Shown here: positions 50,791 to 59,057 of the stretch, piece after piece
Layout of the letters: every line of letters starts with the position of its first letter
How positions within the stretch are numbered: position 1 is the first letter of the stretch
DNA from: Phycicoccus sp. M110.8
Lineage (GTDB): Bacteria; Actinomycetota; Actinomycetes; Actinomycetales; Dermatophilaceae
Reading direction: 5' to 3'
Length of the DNA: 64,000 bases
NCBI RefSeq assembly: GCF_032464895.1
Contig: NZ_JAWDIC010000001.1
Span: forward strand, 1,426,001-1,490,000
The notes under the pieces: generated by a model
What the model was told of the DNA's origin: nothing
Database searches by the model: none
The model's input: only the letters and a program-made list of their open reading frames with translations
Position numbers and translations under genes: made by a program

Positions 50791-51120
50791 GTGCTCGTGC
50801 TCAGCCGCCGTCCCCACGAGAGCTTCCGCATCGGCCACGACGTCGTGATCACCGTGCTGGAGGTCAACGGCGACAAGGTGCGGATCGGCATCGACGCGCC
50901 GTCGCACGTGCAGGTGCACCGGCAGGAGGTCTACGAGGAGGTGCAGCGGGCCAACGCCGCCGCGGCCGCCACCGAGCAGGGCGCGACGACCGACCTTGCC
51001 CGCGCCGTGCGCGGCGCCGCCGGTGACCGGGGCTCGGACCGAGCCGCAGGGACGGACGACGCCGCGACGTCGGCCGAGCCGGAGGAGCCAGGGCAGCCGG
51101 GCGCCGCTCCGGGGGCCTGA
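50791..51120 (+). CDS. csrA: Carbon storage regulator CsrA with extended C-terminus
   Basis: CsrA binds GGA-containing hairpins in mRNA leaders. The N-terminal 55 residues are a clear CsrA: MLVLSRRPHESFRIGHDVVI, then TVLEVNGDKVRIGIDAPSHV and QVHRQEVYEEVQRANA. A further roughly 50 residues, rich in Ala, Asp, Gly and Glu, follow, making 109 residues against the usual 60-75. GTG start with AAGGAGCCGG upstream. Last gene of flgN-fliW-csrA. Confidence 0.93.
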   Translation: MLVLSRRPHESFRIGHDVVITVLEVNGDKVRIGIDAPSHVQVHRQEVYEEVQRANAAAAATEQGATTDLARAVRGAAGDRGSDRAAGTDDAATSAEPEEPGQPGAAPGA

Positions 51121-51123
51121 GCC

Positions 51124-51608
51124 TCACACCCGGGCCCGGGCGGGCACCTCGCGCGCCAGGACGACCGCGACGGCTCCCAGCAGCGTCCCCGTCACCCGGC
51201 GCTGCCACACCACCCAGGACGGGCGTCGCGTCAGCACCCCCGCGATGCCGCCCGCGGCCACGACGATGCCCGCGTTCACGGTCACGCTCACCGCGATCTG
51301 CACCGCGCCCAGGACGAAACCCTGCGCGACCGTGTGGCCGCGCGACGGGTCGACGAACTGCGGGATGAGGGCGAGGTACATGATCGCCGCCTTGGGGTTG
51401 AGCAGGTTGGTGACCAGCCCCATCCGGAACAGGCGTCCGGCACCGTGGCGGGCGGTGGGGTGCACCTCGAAGGGCCCCGGCCACCCGGCCGCAGCGCCTG
51501 CCACGCGAGGACCGCGACGTATGCCGCGCCGGCCGCCTTGAAGCCGATGAACAGCCACGGCACGGCGACGAAGACCACGGCGAGCCCGACGCCCGTCGAG
51601 ACTCCCAC
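51124..51608 (-). pseudogene. Broken LysE-family amino-acid exporter
   Basis: The remains of a LysE/RhtB transporter are split over two frames. GVSTGVGLAVVFVAVPWLFI GFKAAGAAYVAVLAWQALR lies in one frame (from 51608). LFRMGLVTNLLNPKAAIMYL ALIPQFVDPSRGHTVAQGF lies in the other, to the stop at 51124. The shift is near 51480-51500. The first 45 or so residues normal for the family, with the first membrane helix, are missing, and a stop precedes the remaining coding part. Two independent lesions argue for a true pseudogene. It converges on csrA with 3 bases between stops. Confidence 0.8.
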
Positions 51609-51727
51609 GTGGCCAGCCTGTCACGGCACGGCGTCCGGTCGGGCCGGGGTCGTCCGAAGGGTCGTCCTTACGGCCCGGAAGCGCGCGTTTGCCCGGACAA
51701 CGGCACGTTTGGTGCGAGGATTGGCCC

Positions 51728-54700
51728 GTGCCAGAGCCCCGCGACGTCGACCCCGCCGAGCTGCAGCGCTGGCTCGCAGAGGCGTCCCCCGACGGGCTGT
51801 GGGTGTTCGACCGCGAGGGCCGGACGGTCTACGCCAACGACCGGCTGGCCCAGCTGCTCGGACGCACCCCCGGCGAGATGCAGGGCCTGTCGGTGTTCGA
51901 GACGCTCGACGAGGTCGGGCGGCAGCAGTTCGCCCACCACCTGCGCGAGCTCGAGGAGACGGGTGAGCCCGGGGACAACCTCGAGTGCGCCCTCGTGCGC
52001 AAGGACGGCAGCCGGCTGTGGGCGCTGGTCAGCCACACCCCCATCCACGACGAGGTGGGGCGCCCGGTCGGCTGGCTGCACCGGGTCACCGACTACCGGC
52101 AGCAGCGGCGGCTCATCGAGAGCATGCAGCGCAGCGAGCAGCTGCTGGCCGAGGCGCAGCACATCGCCAAGATCGGCAGCTGGGAGTGGGACGTCGTCAC
52201 CGACACCGTCACCTGGTCCGACGAGCTGTACCGCATCTACGAGCTCGACCGGGTGGAGGACCTGAGCCCCACCTACCAGGGCTTCGTCGACCGCATCCAC
52301 CCCGACGACCGCGCCCAGGTCGAGGCGACCGTGCAGGCCGCCATGGAGACCGGCACGTTCGAGTTCGACGCGCGCATCATCCGGCACGACGGCGGGTTGA
52401 AGTGGATCCGCGGTCGCGGCCAGGCGACCCGCGACGCCACCGGCCGGGTGGTCCGCATGGGCGGCACGGCCCAGGACGTCACCGAGACCAAGGACGCCGA
52501 GCAGGCCCTCGCCCTCCTGACGTCGATGGCGACGGCGGCGAACGAGGCCACCACCATCACCGAGGTCATCCCGCGCATCCTGGCCGACGTCGCCGAGCAC
52601 ACCGGCTGGCGCGCGGTCGCGGCGTGGCGGGTGACCCACGACGGGGAGCTCGTCGCGGTCCCCGGCCGGACCCGCCCGGCGCCGCAGGCGGACGTCGACG
52701 AGGCGCGACGGCTGGCCAGGGCCGCGATCCGCAGCCTCATGCCGGAGATCTCGCGCAGCACCGAGGGCACCCACCTCGTCGCGGCCCCCGTGGTCGCGGA
52801 GGAGCGTGCCGCGTGCGTCATCGTCATGGACACCCGCGCCACGACCCCACCCACCGACAGCGACAGCGTCACCGTGGGGCAGGCGAGCGCGCTGTTCGCC
52901 CACGTCGCCGAGCGCGAGTGGGCGGCCGAGCGGCTCGCCCAGGCGCGCGACGACGCGATGCGGGCCTCGAGGGCCAAGTCGGACTTCCTGGCGACGATGA
53001 GCCACGAGATCCGCACCCCCCTCAACGGCGTCATCGGCCTGTCCGAGCTGCTCGGGCGCACCGAGCTGTCGCCGCAGCAGCAACGCCTCGCCGACGGCAT
53101 CGACTCGGCCGGCCGCAGCCTGCTCGCCCTCGTCAACGACATCCTCGACCTGTCCAAGATCGAGGCCGGCCGGCTCGAGCTCGAGCGGGTGGAGTTCGAC
53201 CCGACGAGCGTCGTCGAGCAGAGCACCACCCTGTCGGCCGAGCGGGCCCGGGCCAAGTCCCTCGAGCTCGCCGTCACCTGCTCCCCGGACGTGCCGCGGC
53301 GCGTCCTGGGCGACCCGGTGCGGTTCGGGCAGGTGGTCGCCAACCTGACCGCGAATGCCGTGAAGTTCACCGCGGCGGGCGAGGTCGTGGTGCGCTGCAC
53401 CGTCGAGTCCGCCCGGGACGGGCACGTGCAGCTGCGTGTCGACGTGAGCGACACCGGCTCGGGGATCTCGCCGGAGGTCCAGGCCCGGCTGTTCACCGCG
53501 TTCTCCCAGGGCGACACCTCGACCACGCGGGAGTACGGCGGCACGGGGCTGGGCCTGGCGATCAGCCGGCAGCTCGTCACGGCGATGGGCGGCCGGATCG
53601 GGGTCAACAGCGAGGAGGGCGCGGGCAGCACGTTCTGGTTCACCGCGACCTTCGACGCGGCCGGCGAGGGGTCCGCGCCGCCGCCACCCACGAGCAGCGT
53701 CATCGCCGGGCTGCGCGCGCTCGTGGTCGACGACAACGAGACGAACCGGTTCATCCTCGAGGAGCAGCTGGCCGGGTGGAAGGTCGACGCGGTCGTCGCG
53801 TCGTCCGGCGTGCAGGGCCTCGGCCTGCTCGACGAGGCGGAGCGGCAGGGGGCCCCGTTCGACCTCGTGCTGCTCGACTACGTCATGCCCGGCGTCAACG
53901 GTGAGCAGTTCGCGCGGATGGTGCGCGCCGACACCCGCTTCGACGCCACGCGGATCATCCTGCTGACCTCGGCCATGGACCTCGGCTCGGGCGACATCGC
54001 CGCCGCCGGCATCGACGCCAGCCTGCTCAAGCCGGTGCTCCCCTCCGCCCTGCTCGACACCCTCAACACGGTGGGGGCCGCCAGCCGCCAGCCGGGTCCG
54101 GCCCCCGAGCCCGTCCCCGCCCCCGCCGCCCCCCGGCAGCAGGCGCGGTCGCTCGACCGGGGCCGGGTGCTCGTGGTCGAGGACAACGAGGTCAACCAGC
54201 TCGTGGCCGCCGGGATCCTGGAGTCGCTCGGCTTCGCCGTCGACCTCGCCGAGAACGGCCTGGCCGGCTACTACTCCTTCCAGAACGCCGACGGCGCCTA
54301 CGACGCGGTGCTCATGGACTGCCAGATGCCGCAGATGGACGGCTACGACGCGACCCGCGCCATCCGCGCCTTCGAGGACGGCCGGCAGCACGTCCCGGTG
54401 ATCGCGATGACCGCGTCGGCCATCGCCGGTGAGCGCGAGCGCTGCCTCGAGGCCGGCATGGACGACTTCCTCACCAAGCCCGTGGACATCGCGCTGCTGA
54501 CCGACGTGCTCGACCGGCTCGTGGGTCCCAGGGCCACGAGCCCGGACGACGCAGCCGGGGCGGAGCCCACGCCCGGCCCCGCGCCGTTCGCTGCCGAGGC
54601 CGGGGCGGATGCCGCGCCCGGCCCCGCGCCGTTCGCTGCCGACCTCGCGCCCGAGCTGGCTGCCGCCCTCGACCTCGACCGGCTCGCCGAGCTGCTCGAG

Positions 54701-55015
54701 CTCGACCCCGACGACCCCAGCCTGCTGCTGCGGATGCTCGACCGCTTCGACTCCAGCACCGCCGAGACCATGGACACACTGCGAGCGGCGCACTCCGCCG
54801 GTGACGCGGAGGGCCAGGGGCGGGCGGCCCACAAGCTCAAGGGGACGGCCTCCAACCTCGGCGCGACCGCCCTGGCTGCCCTCTGCCTCGAGGTGGAGCA
54901 TCTCGGCGAGGACGGTGTGCTGGTCGCCGACCCGGTGGTGCAGGAGCTCGAGCGGCAGCGGCGGCTGGCGGCCGACGCCCTGCGCGCCTACCGGGAGCAG
55001 GTCCGGCCCGGATGA
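51728..55015 (+). CDS. Hybrid sensor histidine kinase: PAS-PAS-GAF-HisKA-HATPase-REC-REC-HPt
   Basis: A 1095-residue phosphorelay protein without membrane helices, so it senses a cytoplasmic cue. Two PAS domains (VFDREGRTVYANDRLAQLLG; IGSWEWDVVTDTVTWSDELY) and a GAF-like region are followed by HisKA with His426 (SDFLATMSHEIRTPLNGVIG). The ATPase N and G boxes are intact (NLTANAVKF, DTGSGISPE, GGTGLGLAIS). REC1 has Asp717 (LVLLDYVMPG), REC2 Asp864 (AVLMDCQMPQMDG), and the HPt His1035 (AAHKLKGTASNLGA). GTG 51728 with GAGGA upstream. No DNA-binding output is fused; a separate response regulator is expected. CGCGTTTGCC lies at 51684-51693. Confidence 0.9.
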   Translation: MPEPRDVDPAELQRWLAEASPDGLWVFDREGRTVYANDRLAQLLGRTPGEMQGLSVFETLDEVGRQQFAHHLRELEETGEPGDNLECALVRKDGSRLWALVSHTPIHDEVGRPVGWLHRVTDYRQQRRLIESMQRSEQLLAEAQHIAKIGSWEWDVVTDTVTWSDELYRIYELDRVEDLSPTYQGFVDRIHPDDRAQVEATVQAAMETGTFEFDARIIRHDGGLKWIRGRGQATRDATGRVVRMGGTAQDVTETKDAEQALALLTSMATAANEATTITEVIPRILADVAEHTGWRAVAAWRVTHDGELVAVPGRTRPAPQADVDEARRLARAAIRSLMPEISRSTEGTHLVAAPVVAEERAACVIVMDTRATTPPTDSDSVTVGQASALFAHVAEREWAAERLAQARDDAMRASRAKSDFLATMSHEIRTPLNGVIGLSELLGRTELSPQQQRLADGIDSAGRSLLALVNDILDLSKIEAGRLELERVEFDPTSVVEQSTTLSAERARAKSLELAVTCSPDVPRRVLGDPVRFGQVVANLTANAVKFTAAGEVVVRCTVESARDGHVQLRVDVSDTGSGISPEVQARLFTAFSQGDTSTTREYGGTGLGLAISRQLVTAMGGRIGVNSEEGAGSTFWFTATFDAAGEGSAPPPPTSSVIAGLRALVVDDNETNRFILEEQLAGWKVDAVVASSGVQGLGLLDEAERQGAPFDLVLLDYVMPGVNGEQFARMVRADTRFDATRIILLTSAMDLGSGDIAAAGIDASLLKPVLPSALLDTLNTVGAASRQPGPAPEPVPAPAAPRQQARSLDRGRVLVVEDNEVNQLVAAGILESLGFAVDLAENGLAGYYSFQNADGAYDAVLMDCQMPQMDGYDATRAIRAFEDGRQHVPVIAMTASAIAGERERCLEAGMDDFLTKPVDIALLTDVLDRLVGPRATSPDDAAGAEPTPGPAPFAAEAGADAAPGPAPFAADLAPELAAALDLDRLAELLELDPDDPSLLLRMLDRFDSSTAETMDTLRAAHSAGDAEGQGRAAHKLKGTASNLGATALAALCLEVEHLGEDGVLVADPVVQELERQRRLAADALRAYREQVRPG

Positions 55016-55096
55016 GACCGACGCAGACGGCCGGCCGGAGAGGTCTCCGGCCGGCCGTCCGGCGTCTGGGCGGGAGCCGCCCGGGATGGGGTGGGT

Positions 55097-55483
55097 CTAG
55101 GCGGACTCGACGTCCGCGCCGAGCAGCCCGCTCGGGCTCGCGATGTACTGGCCCGTGCGCGCACCGAGGGCGAGCCGGCGGCGGACCTCCCTCATGAGGT
55201 CCTCGTTGGACGCGAGCATCAGGGTCTCGGTGGGGCTCAGGGGCGCCAGGACGTCCAGCCCGCAGCCCTGGGCGGCCTGGAGCACGAGCTCGCGCACGGG
55301 GAGGTTGAGCTCGCGCGCCAGCGCGGCCATGGCCCGCGGCTCGGGCCACTCCGGCAGGACCGGGGAGTCCAGGATGGCCTCGAGGGTCCACTCGTCGAGG
55401 GCGGTGCGCTGCATCAGCGTCTCCCGGCTCCAGCCGAGCAGGCGCATCTGCTCGAGGACGAACGTACCGAGACTGTTGGTCAC
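55097..55483 (-). CDS. XRE-like helix-turn-helix protein
   Basis: A 128-residue protein whose first 70 residues look like an XRE-type HTH (FVLEQMRLLGWSRETLMQRT, then ALDEWTLEAILDSPVLPEW, AALARELNLPVRELVLQAAQ). The remainder has no known domain. The GTG start has GGGAG upstream. A good sigma-70-type promoter and a 16-base palindrome lie in the 120 bases upstream. It converges on the hybrid kinase gene. It may be a motility or general regulator; the target is unknown. Confidence 0.6.
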   Translation of the reverse strand: MTNSLGTFVLEQMRLLGWSRETLMQRTALDEWTLEAILDSPVLPEWPEPRAMAALARELNLPVRELVLQAAQGCGLDVLAPLSPTETLMLASNEDLMREVRRRLALGARTGQYIASPSGLLGADVESA

Positions 55484-55538
55484 AGTGGGCTCCCGAGGGT
55501 CACGAGGCAGGTGGTCGTGGGATGACTAAACCGCCGAA

Positions 55539-55567
55539 CTGATACGCGGCACCGCGAACTTTGCCAA
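55539..55567 (-). promoter_or_regulatory. Housekeeping-type promoter for the XRE-like gene
   Basis: Minus strand TTGGCA (55567-55562), 17 bases, TATCAG (55544-55539). The spacing is ideal for the main sigma factor. It would give a leader of about 48 bases. Confidence 0.6.
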
Positions 55568-55586
55568 GCCTTGAATGACCACTCAA

Positions 55587-55602
55587 CCGTTCGGACGAAC
55601 GG
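55587..55602. promoter_or_regulatory. 16-base palindrome upstream of the XRE-like gene
   Basis: CCGTTCG-GA-CGAACGG has perfect 7-bp arms. It lies 19 bases upstream of the -35 box and directly after the CoA-transferase stop. It shares CCGTTCGGACGA with the fliA-flgN region. Confidence 0.5.
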
Positions 55603-55605
55603 AGT

Positions 55606-56730
55606 TCACTCTTCGGTCCCACCCATCCCGGGCAAACCGGGACGGGTGGGGCGCCCGGCCCGGAGCCCGGAGCCCGCGCCCGGGACGGGCGAGAAGCGCG
55701 GGACGACGCCCGGCTGGGTCGGCCCGGAGCCGCCCGGGTCCGGGAGGTAGGTGCCGCGCGCGGCGAGGTGGGGGTCCTGCGCCGCCTCGGCGAGCGAGAG
55801 CACCGGCGCCACGCAGGCGTCCAAGGCCTCGAAGAGCGCGGCCCACTCGTCGCGGGTGCGGGTCGCGAACGCGGCCTCGAGCCGGGCCGCGACCCCCGGC
55901 CACGTCGAGCGGTCGAGCTGCCGCTCCACGAGCTCGTCCGCCACGGCGCCGTCCAGCCCGAGACCCGCGAGCACGCGCGCCCAGAAGACCGGCTCGACGG
56001 CACCGACGGCCACCCAGCGGTCGTCGGCCGTCCGGTAGCAGCGGTAGAACGGGGCGCCACCGTCGAACAGGTTGGCGCCGCGCGGCCCCGGCCACAGCCC
56101 CGAGGCGACCATGGACTGCAGCATCGCGGTCGTCGAGGCGACGCCGTCGACGATCGCCGCGTCCACCACCTGGCCCTCACCGGTCGCGCGGGAGTGCAGG
56201 AGGGCCGACACCACGCCGAAGGCGAGCAGCATCCCGCCGGCGCCGAAGTCACCGAGAAGGTTCAGGGGCGGCACGGGCCGCCCGTCGGCCCCGGCGAACG
56301 CCTCGAGGGCACCGGAGATGGCGAGGTAGGTGATGTCGTGGCCGGCGCGACCGGCATACGGGCCCTCCTGGCCCCACCCGGTCATCCGTCCGTAGACCAG
56401 CGCAGGCCGGACCGACAGGAGGTCCTGCGGTCCGAGCCCGAGCCGCTCGGCGACCCCGGGGCGGAACCCCTCGAGGAGCACGTCCGAGCGCGCGGCGAGG
56501 TCGAGCACCGCTGCGCGGCCGTCCTCGGACTTGAGGTCCAGCTCCACGGACCGGCGGCCGCGCAGCAGCACGGCATGGGTCGGACGCAGGTCCTCCCCCG
56601 GCCGGTCCACGCGGACGACGTCCGCGCCGAGATCGGCCAGGAGCATGCCGGCATACGGGCCGGGGCCGATGCCCCCCAGCTCGAGCACGCGGACGCCGGA
56701 CAGCGGTCCGGGACGCGGCGCACCACTCAT
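55606..56730 (-). CDS. CaiB/BaiF-family CoA-transferase (alpha-methylacyl-CoA racemase-like)
   Basis: A family III CoA-transferase/racemase of 374 residues. It begins with GPLSGVRVLELGGIGPGPYA and MLLADLGADVVRVDRPG. The pattern YGRMTGWGQEGPYAGRAGHD ITYLAISGALEAFAG is strongly like alpha-methylacyl-CoA racemase, and the catalytic Asp appears in EVVDAAIVDG-like GQVVDAAIVDGVASTTAMLQ. It probably epimerises 2-methyl-branched acyl-CoAs. ATG 56730 is preferred over GTG 56739. Not linked to motility; the neighbour on the left is regulated separately. Confidence 0.8.
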   Translation of the reverse strand: MSGAPRPGPLSGVRVLELGGIGPGPYAGMLLADLGADVVRVDRPGEDLRPTHAVLLRGRRSVELDLKSEDGRAAVLDLAARSDVLLEGFRPGVAERLGLGPQDLLSVRPALVYGRMTGWGQEGPYAGRAGHDITYLAISGALEAFAGADGRPVPPLNLLGDFGAGGMLLAFGVVSALLHSRATGEGQVVDAAIVDGVASTTAMLQSMVASGLWPGPRGANLFDGGAPFYRCYRTADDRWVAVGAVEPVFWARVLAGLGLDGAVADELVERQLDRSTWPGVAARLEAAFATRTRDEWAALFEALDACVAPVLSLAEAAQDPHLAARGTYLPDPGGSGPTQPGVVPRFSPVPGAGSGLRAGRPTRPGLPGMGGTEE

Positions 56731-56891
56731 GAAGGGCACGGTAACCGGTCGGGCACGACGGGACCGCCGGCGTCCCGTCCACCTCTGTCCCCTAGAGGTG
56801 GACGGGCTGCCGGCGACGCGGCTCGACCGCGAACGCCGGGGTGCGTGGCCGGTCCGAGCCCCTGAAACCCGGAGCCGGCCTCACTCCCCCG

Positions 56892-57080
56892 TCAGATGAC
56901 GTTGGACAGGAGCGCCCGCACCTCCGCCTCCCGGTAGCGGCGGTGGCCGCCCAGGGTGCGGATCGAGTTGAGCTTTCCTGCCTTGGCCCAGCGGGTGACT
57001 GTCTTGGGATCGACTCGGAAGAGCGCAGCAACCTCTGCAGGCGTGAGCAGCTTCTCGACCTCCGTCGGACGAGTGACCAT
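56892..57080 (-). CDS. bldC: BldC-family MerR-like regulator
   Basis: A 62-residue protein nearly identical in pattern to actinobacterial BldC: EKLLTPAEVAALFRVDPKTV, TRWAKAGKLNSIRTLGGHRR, YREAEVRALL. BldC binds direct repeats cooperatively and controls development in Streptomyces. Its role in non-sporulating relatives is little known. ATG 57080 has GGAG upstream. The 295 bases to the next gene (57081-57375) hold the divergent promoters of bldC and the dehydrogenase, including the small palindrome TCCCATTGGGA. Confidence 0.93.
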   Translation of the reverse strand: MVTRPTEVEKLLTPAEVAALFRVDPKTVTRWAKAGKLNSIRTLGGHRRYREAEVRALLSNVI

Positions 57081-57375
57081 GTGTTCTTCTCCTACTTCAG
57101 GGGACGTCCACCCATAATCGGACAAGGGCCTCCCATTGGGAACATTCCGAACGGGCCATCCCGCATGGTCCGGAAGTACTAGTCACGCGGATGCCGTGAG
57201 CCGGCCGGCGCGCGGCCCGGTACCCGCCAGAGGCGGGCCGGGACGCGGCACCCCCGAGCTCGGGAGGCCGGCTGGGACGCGGGCACCCGGACCTCGCGCG
57301 CAGGAATACGCTGGGAGCACGACGCGCGACCCGCGCCGCCCAGCCCAGCGTCACCGAGCCCTAGGAGTCACCACC

Positions 57376-58467
57376 GTGACCGTGTCCTCGCCGCCCACGA
57401 CCTCGATGTCCCAGCACGAGCAGGTCGTCTTCTGCCACGACAAGACCACCGGCCTGCGGGCCATCATCGGCATCTACAGCACGGCCCTCGGGCCGGCCCT
57501 CGGCGGGACGCGGTTCTACCCGTACGCCACCGAGGAGGAGGCCCTGGCCGACGTGCTGCGCCTGTCCAAGGGGATGGCGTACAAGAACGCCGTGGCCGGG
57601 CTGGAGCTCGGCGGTGGCAAGGCCGTCATCATCGGCGACCCGGCGACGGACAAGACCCCCGACCTGCTGCGCGCCTACGGACGCTTCGTCGAGAGCCTCG
57701 GCGGCCGGTACGTCACGGCGTGCGACGTGGGCACGTACGTCGCCGACATGGACGTCGTCAGCGAGACGACCCGCTTCGCCACCGGGCGCAGCGAGGCCAA
57801 CGGCGGCGCCGGCGACTCCTCGGTGCTCACGGCGTACGGCGTGTTCCAGGGCCAGCGGGCGTGCGCCCAGCACGTGTGGGGCAGCCCGACGCTGCGCGGC
57901 CGGACCGTCGGCATCGCCGGCGTCGGCAAGGTGGGCCGCATCCTCACCGGGCACCTCCTGGAGGACGGTGCCCGCGTCGTCGTCACCGACGTCAACCAGG
58001 AGGCGCTCGAGGCCCTCACCGCCGCGCACCCCGAGGTCGAGGTCGTGGCCGACACCGACGCCCTCATCCGGTCCGACATCGACGTGTACGCCCCCTGCGC
58101 GCTCGGCGGGGCGCTCGACGACGCGACCGTGGCGGCGCTGCGGGCCACCGTCGTCTGCGGCGGCGCGAACAACCAGCTCGTCACCGAGGGTGAGGGCGGC
58201 ACGGCCGACCAGCTCGCGGCGCGGGGCATCACCTACGCCCCCGACTTCCTCGTCAACGCCGGTGGCGTCATCCAGGTGAGCGACGAGCTGCACGGGTTCG
58301 ACTTCGAGCGGGCCAAGAAGGCCGCGACGGCGATCTTCGACCACACCCTCGAGGTCCTCGAGACCGCGCAGGAGCGCTCGATCACCCCCGCCGCGGCGGC
58401 GGACCACATCGCCGAGGAGCGGATGGCGGCCAAGCAGGCCGGCGGCATCTGGCTGCCCGCGCGCTGA
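57376..58467 (+). CDS. Leucine/valine dehydrogenase (Glu/Leu/Phe/Val family)
   Basis: A 363-residue NAD-dependent amino-acid dehydrogenase that interconverts branched-chain amino acids and their 2-oxo acids. It shows the catalytic lysines in [25 protein letters not shown], the NAD motif GVGKVG in [20 protein letters not shown], and the Asp-ended strand [13 protein letters not shown] 57376 follows AGGAG by 8 bases. The neighbouring bldC is divergent. Streptomyces vdh is the closest functional analogue I can name. Confidence 0.88.
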   Translation: MTVSSPPTTSMSQHEQVVFCHDKTTGLRAIIGIYSTALGPALGGTRFYPYATEEEALADVLRLSKGMAYKNAVAGLELGGGKAVIIGDPATDKTPDLLRAYGRFVESLGGRYVTACDVGTYVADMDVVSETTRFATGRSEANGGAGDSSVLTAYGVFQGQRACAQHVWGSPTLRGRTVGIAGVGKVGRILTGHLLEDGARVVVTDVNQEALEALTAAHPEVEVVADTDALIRSDIDVYAPCALGGALDDATVAALRATVVCGGANNQLVTEGEGGTADQLAARGITYAPDFLVNAGGVIQVSDELHGFDFERAKKAATAIFDHTLEVLETAQERSITPAAAADHIAEERMAAKQAGGIWLPAR

Positions 58468-58526
58468 GCCCTCCCGGTGGGGGTGCGACGCGCTCCCCCA
58501 CCCCGCCGCGCGCCCGTTCGTGCGGT

Positions 58527-58575
58527 GGCGGGACCCGCGCCTCGTCCGACCGGCTCGATCGGCGCGGGTCCCGCC
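58527..58575 (+). terminator. Strong terminator after the dehydrogenase
   Basis: A perfect 15-bp stem, GGCGGGACCCGCGCC (58527-58541) with its reverse complement (58561-58575), around a 19-base loop. It lies 59 bases after the dehydrogenase stop. No T-run follows. Confidence 0.8.
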
Positions 58576-58711
58576 GCAGAACTTGCGCGGCTCATGTAGC
58601 GTTGGACCCACGACACATACACATTTCCCGGGACCGCTCCGTGGAGCCGAGGCACCATAGGTGACTCGTCCAGGCGATGCCGTCCCGGCAGACGCATGAG
58701 GGGGTCACGCC

Positions 58712-58903
58712 ATGGGGCGCGGCCGGGCCAAGGCCAAGCAGACCAAGGTCGCTCGGGAGCTGAAGTACTTCTCCCCGAACACCGACCTGAGCGCGCTTGA
58801 GCGAGAACTACACGGTTCGTCGTACACCGAGCCGGAGCGAGCCTCCGACGACGCCGACGACGAGTACGACGACTACGGGAAGTGGGTTTCGGGTCAGCGA
58901 TGA
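58712..58903 (+). CDS. DUF3073 family small protein
   Basis: A 63-residue protein of the actinobacterial DUF3073 family. It has a basic start (MGRGRAKAKQTKVARELKYF), then SPNTDLSALERELHG, and an acidic region (DDADDEYDDYGKW). Function is unknown. An unusual length of non-coding DNA surrounds it (136 bases before, 154 after) with nothing more I can name. Confidence 0.9.
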   Translation: MGRGRAKAKQTKVARELKYFSPNTDLSALERELHGSSYTEPERASDDADDEYDDYGKWVSGQR

Positions 58904-59057
58904 CCTGATCCACGACCTGCTCCACCCTCATGCACGGGCCGGTGGTCCGTGTCGGCCACGACGGTCCTCCGGGACCGCCTGCACCCCGGCCGCCACGCCG
59001 CCGCGCCTCCAGCCGCGCCACCCCTGAGGGGGCTCGGCCGGGGGCTACGCTCCGCTC

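Noticed and set aside
51668-54901. Minus-strand open frame of 1077 codons opposite the hybrid kinase
   Set aside because: Mirror of a multi-domain protein with intact motifs; the antisense product is low complexity.
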